NCBI RefSeq assembly: GCF_022835695.1
Contig: NZ_BQUV01000002.1
Coordinates: forward strand, 806,001-870,000
DNA: 64,000 nucleotides
Reading direction: 5' to 3'
From: Bradyrhizobium sp. Ce-3
GTDB lineage: Bacteria; Pseudomonadota; Alphaproteobacteria; Rhizobiales; Xanthobacteraceae
The notes below the pieces were generated by a model. That model ran no database searches. It saw only the letters and a list, made by a program, of their open reading frames with translations, and was not told the DNA's origin. Shown here in pieces: positions 53,302-60,802 of this stretch (positions within the stretch are counted from its first letter, which is position 1; every line of letters starts with the position of its first letter). Made by a program: the position numbers and the translations under genes.

Positions 53302-55230
53302 TCACTTCGCCACCACCGCGCCTTGCAGCGCAGCCAGCGTGTCCGGCCCGTAGCGGCCGTCGGGTGCCCGCTTGAGCAGGCCGGCGCGCGCCAGCCGCTG
53401 TTCGACGGCCTTGCGCAACTCCGGGGTCAGCGAGGTGGTCGGCTTCTCGATCAGTAGCGCCCTTGCCACCGGCGAGCCGCCGCGCAGCGCCTCCAGGCCG
53501 TATTCGGCAGCCTTGCCGGGATCGCGCCTCAAGCCGCCGGCGCCCGCCATCAGGAGCGGCATCAGGCTCGCCTTCGCATTCATGTTGCCGATCGCCGCGG
53601 CGCGTTCGTAGAAGTCCGCGGCGCGCGCGAAATTGCGCGGTTCGCCGATGCCGCCGGCCGCCATGTTGCCGAGCATGACATTGCCGTCGCCGTCACCGAG
53701 CGCGGCGGCGCGCTGAAACAGCGTGCGGGCGGTGGCGTAATCCTTCACCGCGCCGGTGAGCCCAAGCAGCACATAGCCGACGCGGAGCATGGTTGCGGTG
53801 TGCTCGGTGGTGACGAGCTTTTCGATCCATTGCCGCGCCTGGCTGGCGTCCTTCGGCACGCCGGTGCCCTGAAGATACAGCACGGCAAGGAAGCCCATCG
53901 CCTGCGGATCGCCGGTGTCGGCAGCCCTGCGATACCATTGCGCAGCCTGCACCGCGTCGGCGGGACGTCCACGCCCGTTCTCGAACTCGATCGCAACATT
54001 GCGCATCGCCGGCACATTGCCCGCGGCGGCGGCCTGGTCGAACAGCGCCACCGCGCGCGGCAGGTCGGCAGCACCGCCCTCGCCCTTCTCGAGCATCACC
54101 GCGAGGTCGGACATCGCCGCAACCGAGCCCGCGGCCGCGGACTCCGTCAGCCAGTTCCGGGCCTCGGCAAGCTCTCCGGCGACGCTGAGCGCACGCGCCA
54201 TCTGGAATTGCAGGCGGCGGTGGTCCGGCGCCTCCGCCAGCGCGGCACGACAGGCGTCGACGGCAAGCCGCGGCTGGATGTGATTGAGCGCGACGCCGGG
54301 CACGCCAGACGGCCGGTCGATATCCTCGGCCGACGCGGCAAGCTTGTCGCAGCCTTCCGCGGCGATGCGCGCCGTGGTCGGCAGCACGAGCGAGGCCGGC
54401 TGCGTGGTCGCAGGCGCCCCGCCGACCGGCGGCGACGGCGTGGCCGGCCGGCCGATGAAATAGAAATCGCCGAGCAGAGAGAACGTCACCTCGGGCAGTT
54501 GCCGCTCGTTGGTCGCCCGGTAGACGTCGCCCGCGACATGGCGAAACAGCGGGCCGATCTCGACACCGGGCTGGCTGACCTCCCGGATGAACGCGGCGGC
54601 GAACGGACTGTTGCGGCCCTCGCCGTCGGCCGCGACCGCGCCGGGCTGCGTCGAATAGGCGATCACGGTGCCCGCGGTCTGCTTGATCCGCGCGAGGCCG
54701 CGCACGATCGTCACGGCACGCGCGGGGTTCGCCTGCGCCAACAGCTGGTCGGCGAGCGGATTGTCGCGGCAGGCATCGAGCATCAGGATACGCACGCCGC
54801 TGGCGCGTTGCAGATCGGCGAGGATGTCGTCGACCCGCGCCATCTGCGCCCCGATGTCGGCGGCACCGGTCAGCCTGGCGTCGACCGGTACGAGATAGTT
54901 CGCGCCCTGGAATTGAAAGCCGTGACCGCCATAGAAGAACAGCGCGGCGTCGGCACCGGCCGCCGCATCGGCAAAGCGGCGGAATGCATCGTCCATGCCG
55001 TGCTTGTCGAGGTCGACGCCCTCCACCACCTCGAAGCCGGCGCCCCTTAGCATCCGCGCCACGTCCGTTGCGTCGTTGCGCGGATTGGGAAGCTGCACCG
55101 TGTTGCGATAGGCCGAATTGCCGATCACGAGTGCCACGCGTCGCTCGGCAGATGCGGGCCCCGTGATCGACACGCAGCCGATCAGGACAAGCGCCGCGCC
55201 TGCGAGCATGCGCCGGAGTGAGTACCGCAT
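53302..55230 (-). CDS. Exported caspase-like protein with Sel1-type repeats
   Basis: 642 residues. Signal peptide about 1-28. Caspase/C14 domain about 30-245: strand VALVIGNSAYRN, catalytic His in FFYGGHGFQF (H103) and Cys in LMLDACRDNP (C154). Then a linker and helical Sel1/TPR-type repeats from about 330 to 580 (AAAGNVPAMRNVAIEFENGR, TGDPQAMGFLAVLYLQGTGV). The C-terminal part (APDGRYGPDTLAALQGAVV) is peptidoglycan-binding-like. The catalytic pair is intact, so it could be an active envelope protease. Next to the chorismate mutase gene, same strand. Confidence 0.88.
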   Translation of the reverse strand: MRYSLRRMLAGAALVLIGCVSITGPASAERRVALVIGNSAYRNTVQLPNPRNDATDVARMLRGAGFEVVEGVDLDKHGMDDAFRRFADAAAGADAALFFYGGHGFQFQGANYLVPVDARLTGAADIGAQMARVDDILADLQRASGVRILMLDACRDNPLADQLLAQANPARAVTIVRGLARIKQTAGTVIAYSTQPGAVAADGEGRNSPFAAAFIREVSQPGVEIGPLFRHVAGDVYRATNERQLPEVTFSLLGDFYFIGRPATPSPPVGGAPATTQPASLVLPTTARIAAEGCDKLAASAEDIDRPSGVPGVALNHIQPRLAVDACRAALAEAPDHRRLQFQMARALSVAGELAEARNWLTESAAAGSVAAMSDLAVMLEKGEGGAADLPRAVALFDQAAAAGNVPAMRNVAIEFENGRGRPADAVQAAQWYRRAADTGDPQAMGFLAVLYLQGTGVPKDASQARQWIEKLVTTEHTATMLRVGYVLLGLTGAVKDYATARTLFQRAAALGDGDGNVMLGNMAAGGIGEPRNFARAADFYERAAAIGNMNAKASLMPLLMAGAGGLRRDPGKAAEYGLEALRGGSPVARALLIEKPTTSLTPELRKAVEQRLARAGLLKRAPDGRYGPDTLAALQGAVVAK

Positions 55231-55243
55231 GGCCGTGCGCCGC

Positions 55244-55666
55244 CTATTTCTTCCAGGGTGCATCGCCGCGCGACGACGCCGCTGCGAAGACGCCCTGCTC
55301 GTAATCGATGAAGGCGCGGATCATCGCGCGGTACGCGGCCTCGGCAACCTTGGGCGACAACCCATCCTGCTCGGCGAGCGTCATCGCCTTCTTCACCACG
55401 GCCTCGGCCCGCTCGGGCGCCTCGACCTGCGCGGGGTTGGCCTTGAAGCGGGCGGCTTCATGGACATAGCGGCCGCGCTCGGCCATCAGGCGCACGATCT
55501 CGCGGTCGAGCCGGTCGATGTTGCTGCGCACCTCGCCAAGCGTCTTGCAGCAGGCGCCATTGTCGACGGTGGGACTGCCCCACAGCGCCGGGGCATTGGT
55601 TGCGGGCTCCTCGGCCCATGCCATTGCAGGAACAAGCAGCGTCAACAGAAGCACCGGCCATCGCAT
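55244..55666 (-). CDS. Exported chorismate mutase (AroQ type)
   Basis: 140 residues with a signal peptide (about 1-18, AMA-W). Mature domain about 40-130 is a type II chorismate mutase: EVRSNIDRLDREIVRLMAER and YVHEAARFKANPAQVEAPER, with the conserved Arg near the start, Lys in RFK and Glu/Gln toward the end. Converts chorismate to prephenate in the periplasm, an unusual place. It starts 13 nt before the caspase-like gene and probably shares its transcript. Confidence 0.82.
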   Translation of the reverse strand: MRWPVLLLTLLVPAMAWAEEPATNAPALWGSPTVDNGACCKTLGEVRSNIDRLDREIVRLMAERGRYVHEAARFKANPAQVEAPERAEAVVKKAMTLAEQDGLSPKVAEAAYRAMIRAFIDYEQGVFAAASSRGDAPWKK

Positions 55667-55804
55667 CGAACGCCTCCCAGCGGGCACGCATTGCGATTGT
55701 TATGCCGATTTCGCGCGCCGATGGAAGCCTCGCTTCCGACGGGACGACCGCGGGTTCCATTCGAAATCGCATCGATGCGCGGCGTCACACGCCGCGCGAT
55801 GCGA

Positions 55805-56698
55805 TCAGCCGATCTCCATTCCGGCCAACACCTCACCGACCTTCTTCAGGGCCTCCGGGGGCAATGGCAGGATCGGACGCGGCGGCTCGGCCACGCAGAT
55901 CCCCCTGAGATTGGCGATCGCGTAGGCGACCCGCAGGCTCGAGAATGTCTTGAGCAGCCGCCAGACCGGTTCCAGGCTCGCGTCGAGCTGCCGTGCCCTG
56001 GCGGCATCGCCGCTTGCCACGGCCCGGACGATCTCGACGCAGACCTTGGGGAGGATTCCTCCGAGAACGCTGTACCAGGTCTCGCCACCCGCGAGCAGCG
56101 CCTCGGTGCAGTTCCAGTCGGCACTGTACCCCAACGAGAAGCCGTTCGGCACGACAGCCTGCAATTCGGCGATGTGGCCGGCGAGCGCGGACGCGTCCAG
56201 CGCGGGACTTTTCACCGCGATGATCCCGTCCAGGTGACTGAGGCGGCCGACCAGGGCCGGCGTGAATCGAAAATGCGTCGTGCCCGGATTGTCGTAGATG
56301 CAGATCGGCAATCCGCTTTCACGCGCCACGGTTTGAAAATGCTCGAAGACCTCATCGTCGGTCAGCGGGGTATAGGACACCGCCGCCAACAGCCCCGCCG
56401 CCGCGCCGGCATCCCGCGCATCCTGCGCCAGCTTCACCGCATCATCGGTGCGCAGCGCGCCGATGCCGACCAGGAGCGGCGTCTTGCCATCTGTGAGGGC
56501 GGCAGCCGCCTGCACGGCCCGCCGCCGCTCTTCGCGGCTGAAATACGGATATGACCCGGTGCTCCCGAGCAGCCCGATCGAATCCACCTTCGCCGCGATC
56601 AGCGGCTCCAGCAATGCGCGAAGCGCTCCCGCATCGACCTGGCCGTCTCGATTCGAGGGCGTGATCGGAAAGGCGGAAAGCCCCTTGAGATTGACCAT
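55805..56698 (-). CDS. DapA/NanA family aldolase or dehydratase
   Basis: 297 residues, TIM barrel. GLSAFPITPSNRDGQVD, DSIGLLGSTGSYPYFSREER (GSTGE-like loop, here GSTGS) and ICIYDNPGTTHFRF (catalytic Tyr in YDNP) are visible, and the Schiff-base Lys is in IIAVKSPAL. The GSTGSYPYF variant differs from true DapA (GTTGE), so a hydroxyproline/sugar-acid or other pyruvate lyase is more likely than lysine synthesis. Stands alone. Confidence 0.82.
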   Translation of the reverse strand: MVNLKGLSAFPITPSNRDGQVDAGALRALLEPLIAAKVDSIGLLGSTGSYPYFSREERRRAVQAAAALTDGKTPLLVGIGALRTDDAVKLAQDARDAGAAAGLLAAVSYTPLTDDEVFEHFQTVARESGLPICIYDNPGTTHFRFTPALVGRLSHLDGIIAVKSPALDASALAGHIAELQAVVPNGFSLGYSADWNCTEALLAGGETWYSVLGGILPKVCVEIVRAVASGDAARARQLDASLEPVWRLLKTFSSLRVAYAIANLRGICVAEPPRPILPLPPEALKKVGEVLAGMEIG

Positions 56699-56895
56699 TC
56701 GGTTGCTCCTGTTTCATGGCCGCCGCGCGAGCGGTGAAAGCGCATGCCGGCCGCAGCCGCCGCGCCATCAATCACCGCGCCCAATTCTGCTTGCAAGGTC
56801 CAGTTTGCTGCGGACTTCACGGCAAACTGGTCCAGTGCTCGACGGCCGTTGCAGCCCTGCGGAATTGGGCCGGCTTCGGTTGGAATTGCCGGCGG

Positions 56896-57402
56896 CTATT
56901 CCAGCATCGTGGTCAGCTGCGCGCCCTCGTCCGCGACGAACACCGCGATCAGCTCCGCCGGCTCCGTGGTGCTCGCATTGGCCGAGACCATGTGGGTCGA
57001 GCCCGGAGGCTCGAAGAAGGACTGGCCGACCTTGAAGGTCTCGACCGGCCCGCCGCCGAGCTGGGAGCGGATCTCGCCCTTGGTGATATAGGCCGTCACC
57101 GAGCCGGAATGGCGGTGCGGCGGCGTGAAGCCGCCCGGCCCGTAGAATACCCGCACGACGGTGACGCGCTTGCCCGGCACGTTCGGCAGCGCATGCGAGG
57201 TGATGACCTCGACCTTGTCGAGCGGCGATGCCGCATTGGCGCTCGCGCACAGCGGCGCGATCACCGCGGAGATCGCGTCCATCGGCGTCGGCAAGGTCTT
57301 GCCGATCACGAAGGCGCAGGCCAGTCCCGCAACCACGGCGAGCGAGACCGGCCGCGGCGGCCGCGCGAATGGTAGAGATGGTGTCATCGTCATCGAGCTC
57401 AT
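56896..57402 (-). CDS. Membrane-anchored or exported cupin protein
   Basis: 168 residues. N-terminal hydrophobic segment (VSLAVVAGLACAFVIG, about 19-34), then a cupin barrel from about 60: motif 1 GGFTPPHRHSGSVTAYITKG (metal-binding His pair and Glu replaced by Thr), motif 2 GQSFFEPPGSTHMVSANA. Reaction unknown. On the same strand upstream is the AhpD-like gene (43 bp between), so they may form an operon under the MarR regulator. Confidence 0.8.
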   Translation of the reverse strand: MSSMTMTPSLPFARPPRPVSLAVVAGLACAFVIGKTLPTPMDAISAVIAPLCASANAASPLDKVEVITSHALPNVPGKRVTVVRVFYGPGGFTPPHRHSGSVTAYITKGEIRSQLGGGPVETFKVGQSFFEPPGSTHMVSANASTTEPAELIAVFVADEGAQLTTMLE

Positions 57403-57445
57403 CGTTCGTCTCCCCTGGTCGGTTGTCGTTTACTCGGTCTCGACG

Positions 57446-57925
57446 TCACGACGCCGCTGCGTCCGCCTTCTGCCGGCGCGGCGGCGGTGTCCAGCGATAG
57501 GCGGCGCCGAACCGGTTCCAGACATTGATCGATGCGATCGCCGAGGTCAGATAGGTCAGTTCCTGCTCGGAGAATTCGGCGGCTACCTCCGCATAGATCG
57601 CGTCGCTGACGCCGTTCGGCAGGGTCGTCAGCGCTTCGGTCCAGGCCAGCGCCGCGCGCTCGCGGGCCGAGAATTGCGGGGCCTCGCGCCACACCACGAC
57701 GAGGTTCAGCTTGTCTGTGGGCACGCCGAGGCTCTCGCTCTGCAGGATATGATACTGCACGCAGAAGGCGCAGCCGTTGATCTGCGAGGCGCGCAGCTTG
57801 ACGAGCTCCAGCAGCTGCTTGTCGAGGCCGGCCTTCGCCGCGAACTGGCCGAGCGCACGCACGGCGGCGAACACGTCGGGGGCGAGCTTCTCGAAGTCGG
57901 TGTATTCCTTGCGGGCATGTGACAT
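57446..57925 (-). CDS. Carboxymuconolactone decarboxylase/AhpD-like protein
   Basis: 159 residues. ELVKLRASQINGCAFCVQYH (about 41-60) is the AhpD-type CxxC...H motif used in peroxide reduction; ALAWTEALTTLPNGVSD is the second conserved helix. Most relatives are thiol-dependent peroxidase-like proteins induced by oxidants. Divergent from marR, with two palindromes between; first gene of a likely AhpD-cupin unit. The ATG at 57925 gives a family-like N-terminus. Confidence 0.9.
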   Translation of the reverse strand: MSHARKEYTDFEKLAPDVFAAVRALGQFAAKAGLDKQLLELVKLRASQINGCAFCVQYHILQSESLGVPTDKLNLVVVWREAPQFSARERAALAWTEALTTLPNGVSDAIYAEVAAEFSEQELTYLTSAIASINVWNRFGAAYRWTPPPRRQKADAAAS

Positions 57926-57943
57926 TGGCGTGGCCTCATGTTA

Positions 57944-57976
57944 TCAGTATACTGACATATTATCAGAGCTCTGATA
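57944..57976. promoter_or_regulatory. Two MarR-type operator palindromes
   Basis: TCAGTATACTGA (57944-57955) and TATCAGAGCTCTGATA (57961-57976) are both perfect palindromes with TATCAG/CTGATA-type arms, centres 19 bp apart, between the AhpD-like and marR start codons. They are placed to let one dimer pair block both divergent promoters. Confidence 0.82.
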
Positions 57977-58008
57977 TTGAGCAAGACGCGGACATTGGCG
58001 GCGGCAAC

Positions 58009-58575
58009 ATGGCGGGATTGCAGAAACGCGGCAAATCAGCTGCCGCTGGTCGGCGGCCGGCGGGGAAAGCGACCGGCAAGATTGCGACCGGGGCGGACGC
58101 GGCCGCCGCTCTGCCCGCCGCCGCCGTCCCGCCGCCGGGCGAAGGCAAGCGCGGCGAACAGGGCTATCTCGCCTATCTGCTGCGCCAGGCCCATGCGGCC
58201 TCGCGGTTGTCGATGGAGCGCGAGCTTGGGCAGCTCGGCGTCACCTCGCCGCAATTCGTGGTGCTGACCATGCTGAAGGCCTATCCAGGCCTGTCGGGCG
58301 CCGATCTGGCCCGGGTGGCACTGCTGACCCCGCAGACCGTCAGCGTGATCATCCGCAACCTCGAGCGCGACGGCGCGATCCGCAAGACCCCACACCCGGT
58401 CCACGGCCGGGTGCTGCAATGGACGCTGACCAGCCATGGAACCGCGCTGCTGGAGAAATGCCGCCATATCGCGCAGGCCCAGGAGCGCCGGCTCGCGGCC
58501 AGCCTCGACCCGAAGGCGGAACAGGTGGTGCGCCAGTGGCTGTCAAAAATCGCCATAGATTTGCAAGATATCTAG
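58009..58575 (+). CDS. MarR family transcriptional regulator
   Basis: 188 residues. An N-terminal extension of about 45 residues rich in Ala, Gly, Lys and Pro precedes a MarR winged helix: QLGVTSPQFVVLTMLKAYPG, LARVALLTPQTVSVIIRNLE, and the wing KTPHPVHGRVLQWTLTSHG. Likely represses itself and the AhpD-like/cupin genes and is released by an oxidant or aromatic compound. ATG 58009 chosen; no start upstream has better signals. Confidence 0.87.
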   Translation: MAGLQKRGKSAAAGRRPAGKATGKIATGADAAAALPAAAVPPPGEGKRGEQGYLAYLLRQAHAASRLSMERELGQLGVTSPQFVVLTMLKAYPGLSGADLARVALLTPQTVSVIIRNLERDGAIRKTPHPVHGRVLQWTLTSHGTALLEKCRHIAQAQERRLAASLDPKAEQVVRQWLSKIAIDLQDI

Positions 58576-58630
58576 CTCCTGCGGCGGCGTGGCTTTTGGC
58601 TCACCGGATCGGCGCCGCTACACTGGCCCG

Positions 58631-59866
58631 ATGAAACAGCCTGATTCTTTGAAATCCCCTGCCCGCCGCGCCGTCCTGAAGGCAGCGCTCGCGGCAGGCG
58701 TGACGCTCGGCACTCCGCTCGGCGCGTTGGCCGCCGCGCCTGCGGGCTTCGATCAGTGGCGCGACAATTTTCGCGCCCGCGCATTGGCAAAAGGCATTTC
58801 AGAGGCGACCTGGAATCGCTGCATGGGACGGGTCGAGCCCGACATGAGCGTGTTCAAGCAGATACGCAACCAGCCTGAATTCCACGAGCAGGTCTGGCAG
58901 TACATCAACCGCCGCGTCTCTGACTGGCGCATCATCCACGGCCGCGAGGCGCTGAAGAAGAACGAGGCGCTGTTCGGCCGGATCGAGCGCGACTTCGGCG
59001 TCGAGCGCGGCACGCTGCTCGCATTGTGGGGCGTTGAATCAGCCTATGGCGATCCGCTGGTGCAGCAGAACCACATGACGCCGGTGTTTCCCTCGCTCGC
59101 GGCGCTCGCCTGGAACGAGCCGCGGCGCAAGGCCTATTGGGAAACTGAGCTGATCAACGCGATGAAGATCGTGCAGCGCGGCTGGAGCACGCCGGACGAG
59201 ATGAACGGCTCCTGGGCCGGCGCGATGGGCCATTCGCAGTGGATGCCGGAAGTCTGGCTCAATGTCGGCTTCGACTATGATGGCGACGGCAAGGTCTCGC
59301 CGTTCGGCCGCCCCGACGACGCGCTGGGCTCGACCGCGAAGTATCTCGTCAATCGCGGCAAGTGGCACCGCGGCGAGCACTGGGGCTACGAGGTCCGCGC
59401 ACCCGGCGGCGGCGCCAGCGGCAGCCGCACTTACGCGGCCTGGGCCAGCGCCGGCGTCGTCCGCGCCGACGGCCAGGCGTTTCCGCAGCCGAACGCCTCG
59501 GCGCAGCTCTGGATCCCGGTCGCGGGCGGTCCGGCCTTCCTGCTCGGTCCGAATTTCAATTCGGTGAAGAGCTACAATCCGTCGATGAACTACGCGCTGG
59601 CGATCTGCCATCTCGGCGATCGCTGTCTCGGGGGGCCGCCCTTCATCCAGCCGTTCCCGGGCTCGGAGCGCGCCCTGACGCTCGCCGAGGTGCAGGAGAT
59701 GCAGACGCGGCTGACCAAAGCCGGCTTCGACACCGGCGGCACCGACGGCCGCGTCGGCAACGACACCATGAAGGCGATCAAGGACTATCAGAACAAGATG
59801 GGTCTGCTGCCCGCCGATGGTTACGGCGGGCTCAAGGTGCTGGCGCGGTTGCGGCAAGGCAGCTAG
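58631..59866 (+). CDS. Lytic murein transglycosylase, MltB type
   Basis: 411 residues. Tat- or Sec-like signal (about 12-36, with ARRAVLKAALAAG). Catalytic domain about 40-330: LALWGVESAYGDPLVQQNHM with the active Glu, MNGSWAGAMGHSQWMPEVWL, DYDGDGKVSPFGRPDDALGS. The C-terminus (about 345-408) is a peptidoglycan-binding type 1 domain (EVQEMQTRLTKAGFDTGGTD). Cuts glycan strands to anhydromuropeptides. ATG 58631, a lone gene behind marR. Confidence 0.92.
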   Translation: MKQPDSLKSPARRAVLKAALAAGVTLGTPLGALAAAPAGFDQWRDNFRARALAKGISEATWNRCMGRVEPDMSVFKQIRNQPEFHEQVWQYINRRVSDWRIIHGREALKKNEALFGRIERDFGVERGTLLALWGVESAYGDPLVQQNHMTPVFPSLAALAWNEPRRKAYWETELINAMKIVQRGWSTPDEMNGSWAGAMGHSQWMPEVWLNVGFDYDGDGKVSPFGRPDDALGSTAKYLVNRGKWHRGEHWGYEVRAPGGGASGSRTYAAWASAGVVRADGQAFPQPNASAQLWIPVAGGPAFLLGPNFNSVKSYNPSMNYALAICHLGDRCLGGPPFIQPFPGSERALTLAEVQEMQTRLTKAGFDTGGTDGRVGNDTMKAIKDYQNKMGLLPADGYGGLKVLARLRQGS

Positions 59867-59883
59867 CTTGCCATTGCGATCTG

Positions 59884-59966
59884 CGTAGCCCGGATGGAGC
59901 GTAGCGAAATCCGGGGCGGCTCTCGCATTTGAATACGACCGGTCCCGGATTACGCTGCGCTTGCTC
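59884..59966. repeat. Intergenic palindromic repeat (CCCGGAT type)
   Basis: TAGCCCGGATGGAGCGTAGC and AAATCCGGGG, then CCCGGATTACGCTGCGCTTG in the opposite sense form an imperfect 80-bp palindrome. I recall this as one of the most common intergenic repeats in Bradyrhizobium and related genomes. It abuts the stop codon of the SDR gene. Confidence 0.75.
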
Positions 59967-60784
59967 TAGCCGCTCGAAGGCTGCCGCACGACGCCTCCGG
60001 CGTTCATGCCGCCGTCGATCACGAGTTCGGTCCCCGTCACATAACGCGACGCATCCGAGGCGAGATAGAGCACGCCCTGGGCGATCTCGATGGCCTGGCC
60101 GGCGCGGCCGAGCGGGGTGGCGAACCTGGCGCGCTCCTCGGGATCGATCGGCGCGTTCTGGCCGGCGCCCGTCGCGCCGGTCGGGATCTTGCCCCAGATC
60201 GGCGTGTCGATGATCCCGGGATGCACCGAGTTGACGCGGATGCCGTCATTCACCTGCGCGCATTCCATCGCGATCGACTTGGCGAACAGCCGCACCGCGC
60301 CCTTGGTGGCGCTGTAGCCCGAGAGCGTCGCCGCGCCGCGCAGGCCGGCCAGCGACGACATCATGATGATCGAGCCGCCGCCAGTTTTACGCATCAGCGG
60401 CAGCGAATGCTTCACCGACAGGAACACGCCGTCGAGATTGATCGCGGTCTGCCGGCGCCAGTCCGCCAGCGTCATGTCGACAATCGAAGGCGCCCCGATG
60501 CCGATGCCGGCATTCGAGACCATGATGTCGAGGCGGCCATGGCGCTTGCCGATCTCAGCGACGATTTCGATCCAGCGCTCCTCGCTGGTGACGTCCTGCG
60601 GCAGGAACGTCACGTTGCGACCGGCCTTCTTGAGCCGCGCCGCGAGCTCGGGTCCCCGCAACTCGTCGATATCGGTCGCAACGACCGTCGCGCCTTCCTG
60701 CGCGAACAATTCGACGATGGCCTCGCCGATCCCCGACGCGCCGCCGGTCACCAGCGCGACCTTGCCTTCAACCTGTCCTGCCAT
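59966..60784 (-). CDS. Short-chain dehydrogenase/reductase (SDR)
   Basis: 272 residues, classical SDR. Cofactor motif TGGASGIGEAI (about 14-24), Asp after the second strand (ATDID), favouring NAD; NAG in VSNAGIG; Ser of the active site in IIMMSSLAG and YSATK for Tyr-Lys. The C-terminus YVTGTELVIDGGMNAGG is typical. Substrate unknown. It is 18 bp after recJ on the same strand, so possibly cotranscribed. Confidence 0.9.
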   Translation of the reverse strand: MAGQVEGKVALVTGGASGIGEAIVELFAQEGATVVATDIDELRGPELAARLKKAGRNVTFLPQDVTSEERWIEIVAEIGKRHGRLDIMVSNAGIGIGAPSIVDMTLADWRRQTAINLDGVFLSVKHSLPLMRKTGGGSIIMMSSLAGLRGAATLSGYSATKGAVRLFAKSIAMECAQVNDGIRVNSVHPGIIDTPIWGKIPTGATGAGQNAPIDPEERARFATPLGRAGQAIEIAQGVLYLASDASRYVTGTELVIDGGMNAGGVVRQPSSG

Positions 60785-60802
60785 GTCCTCTCCCAAATTT
60801 TC

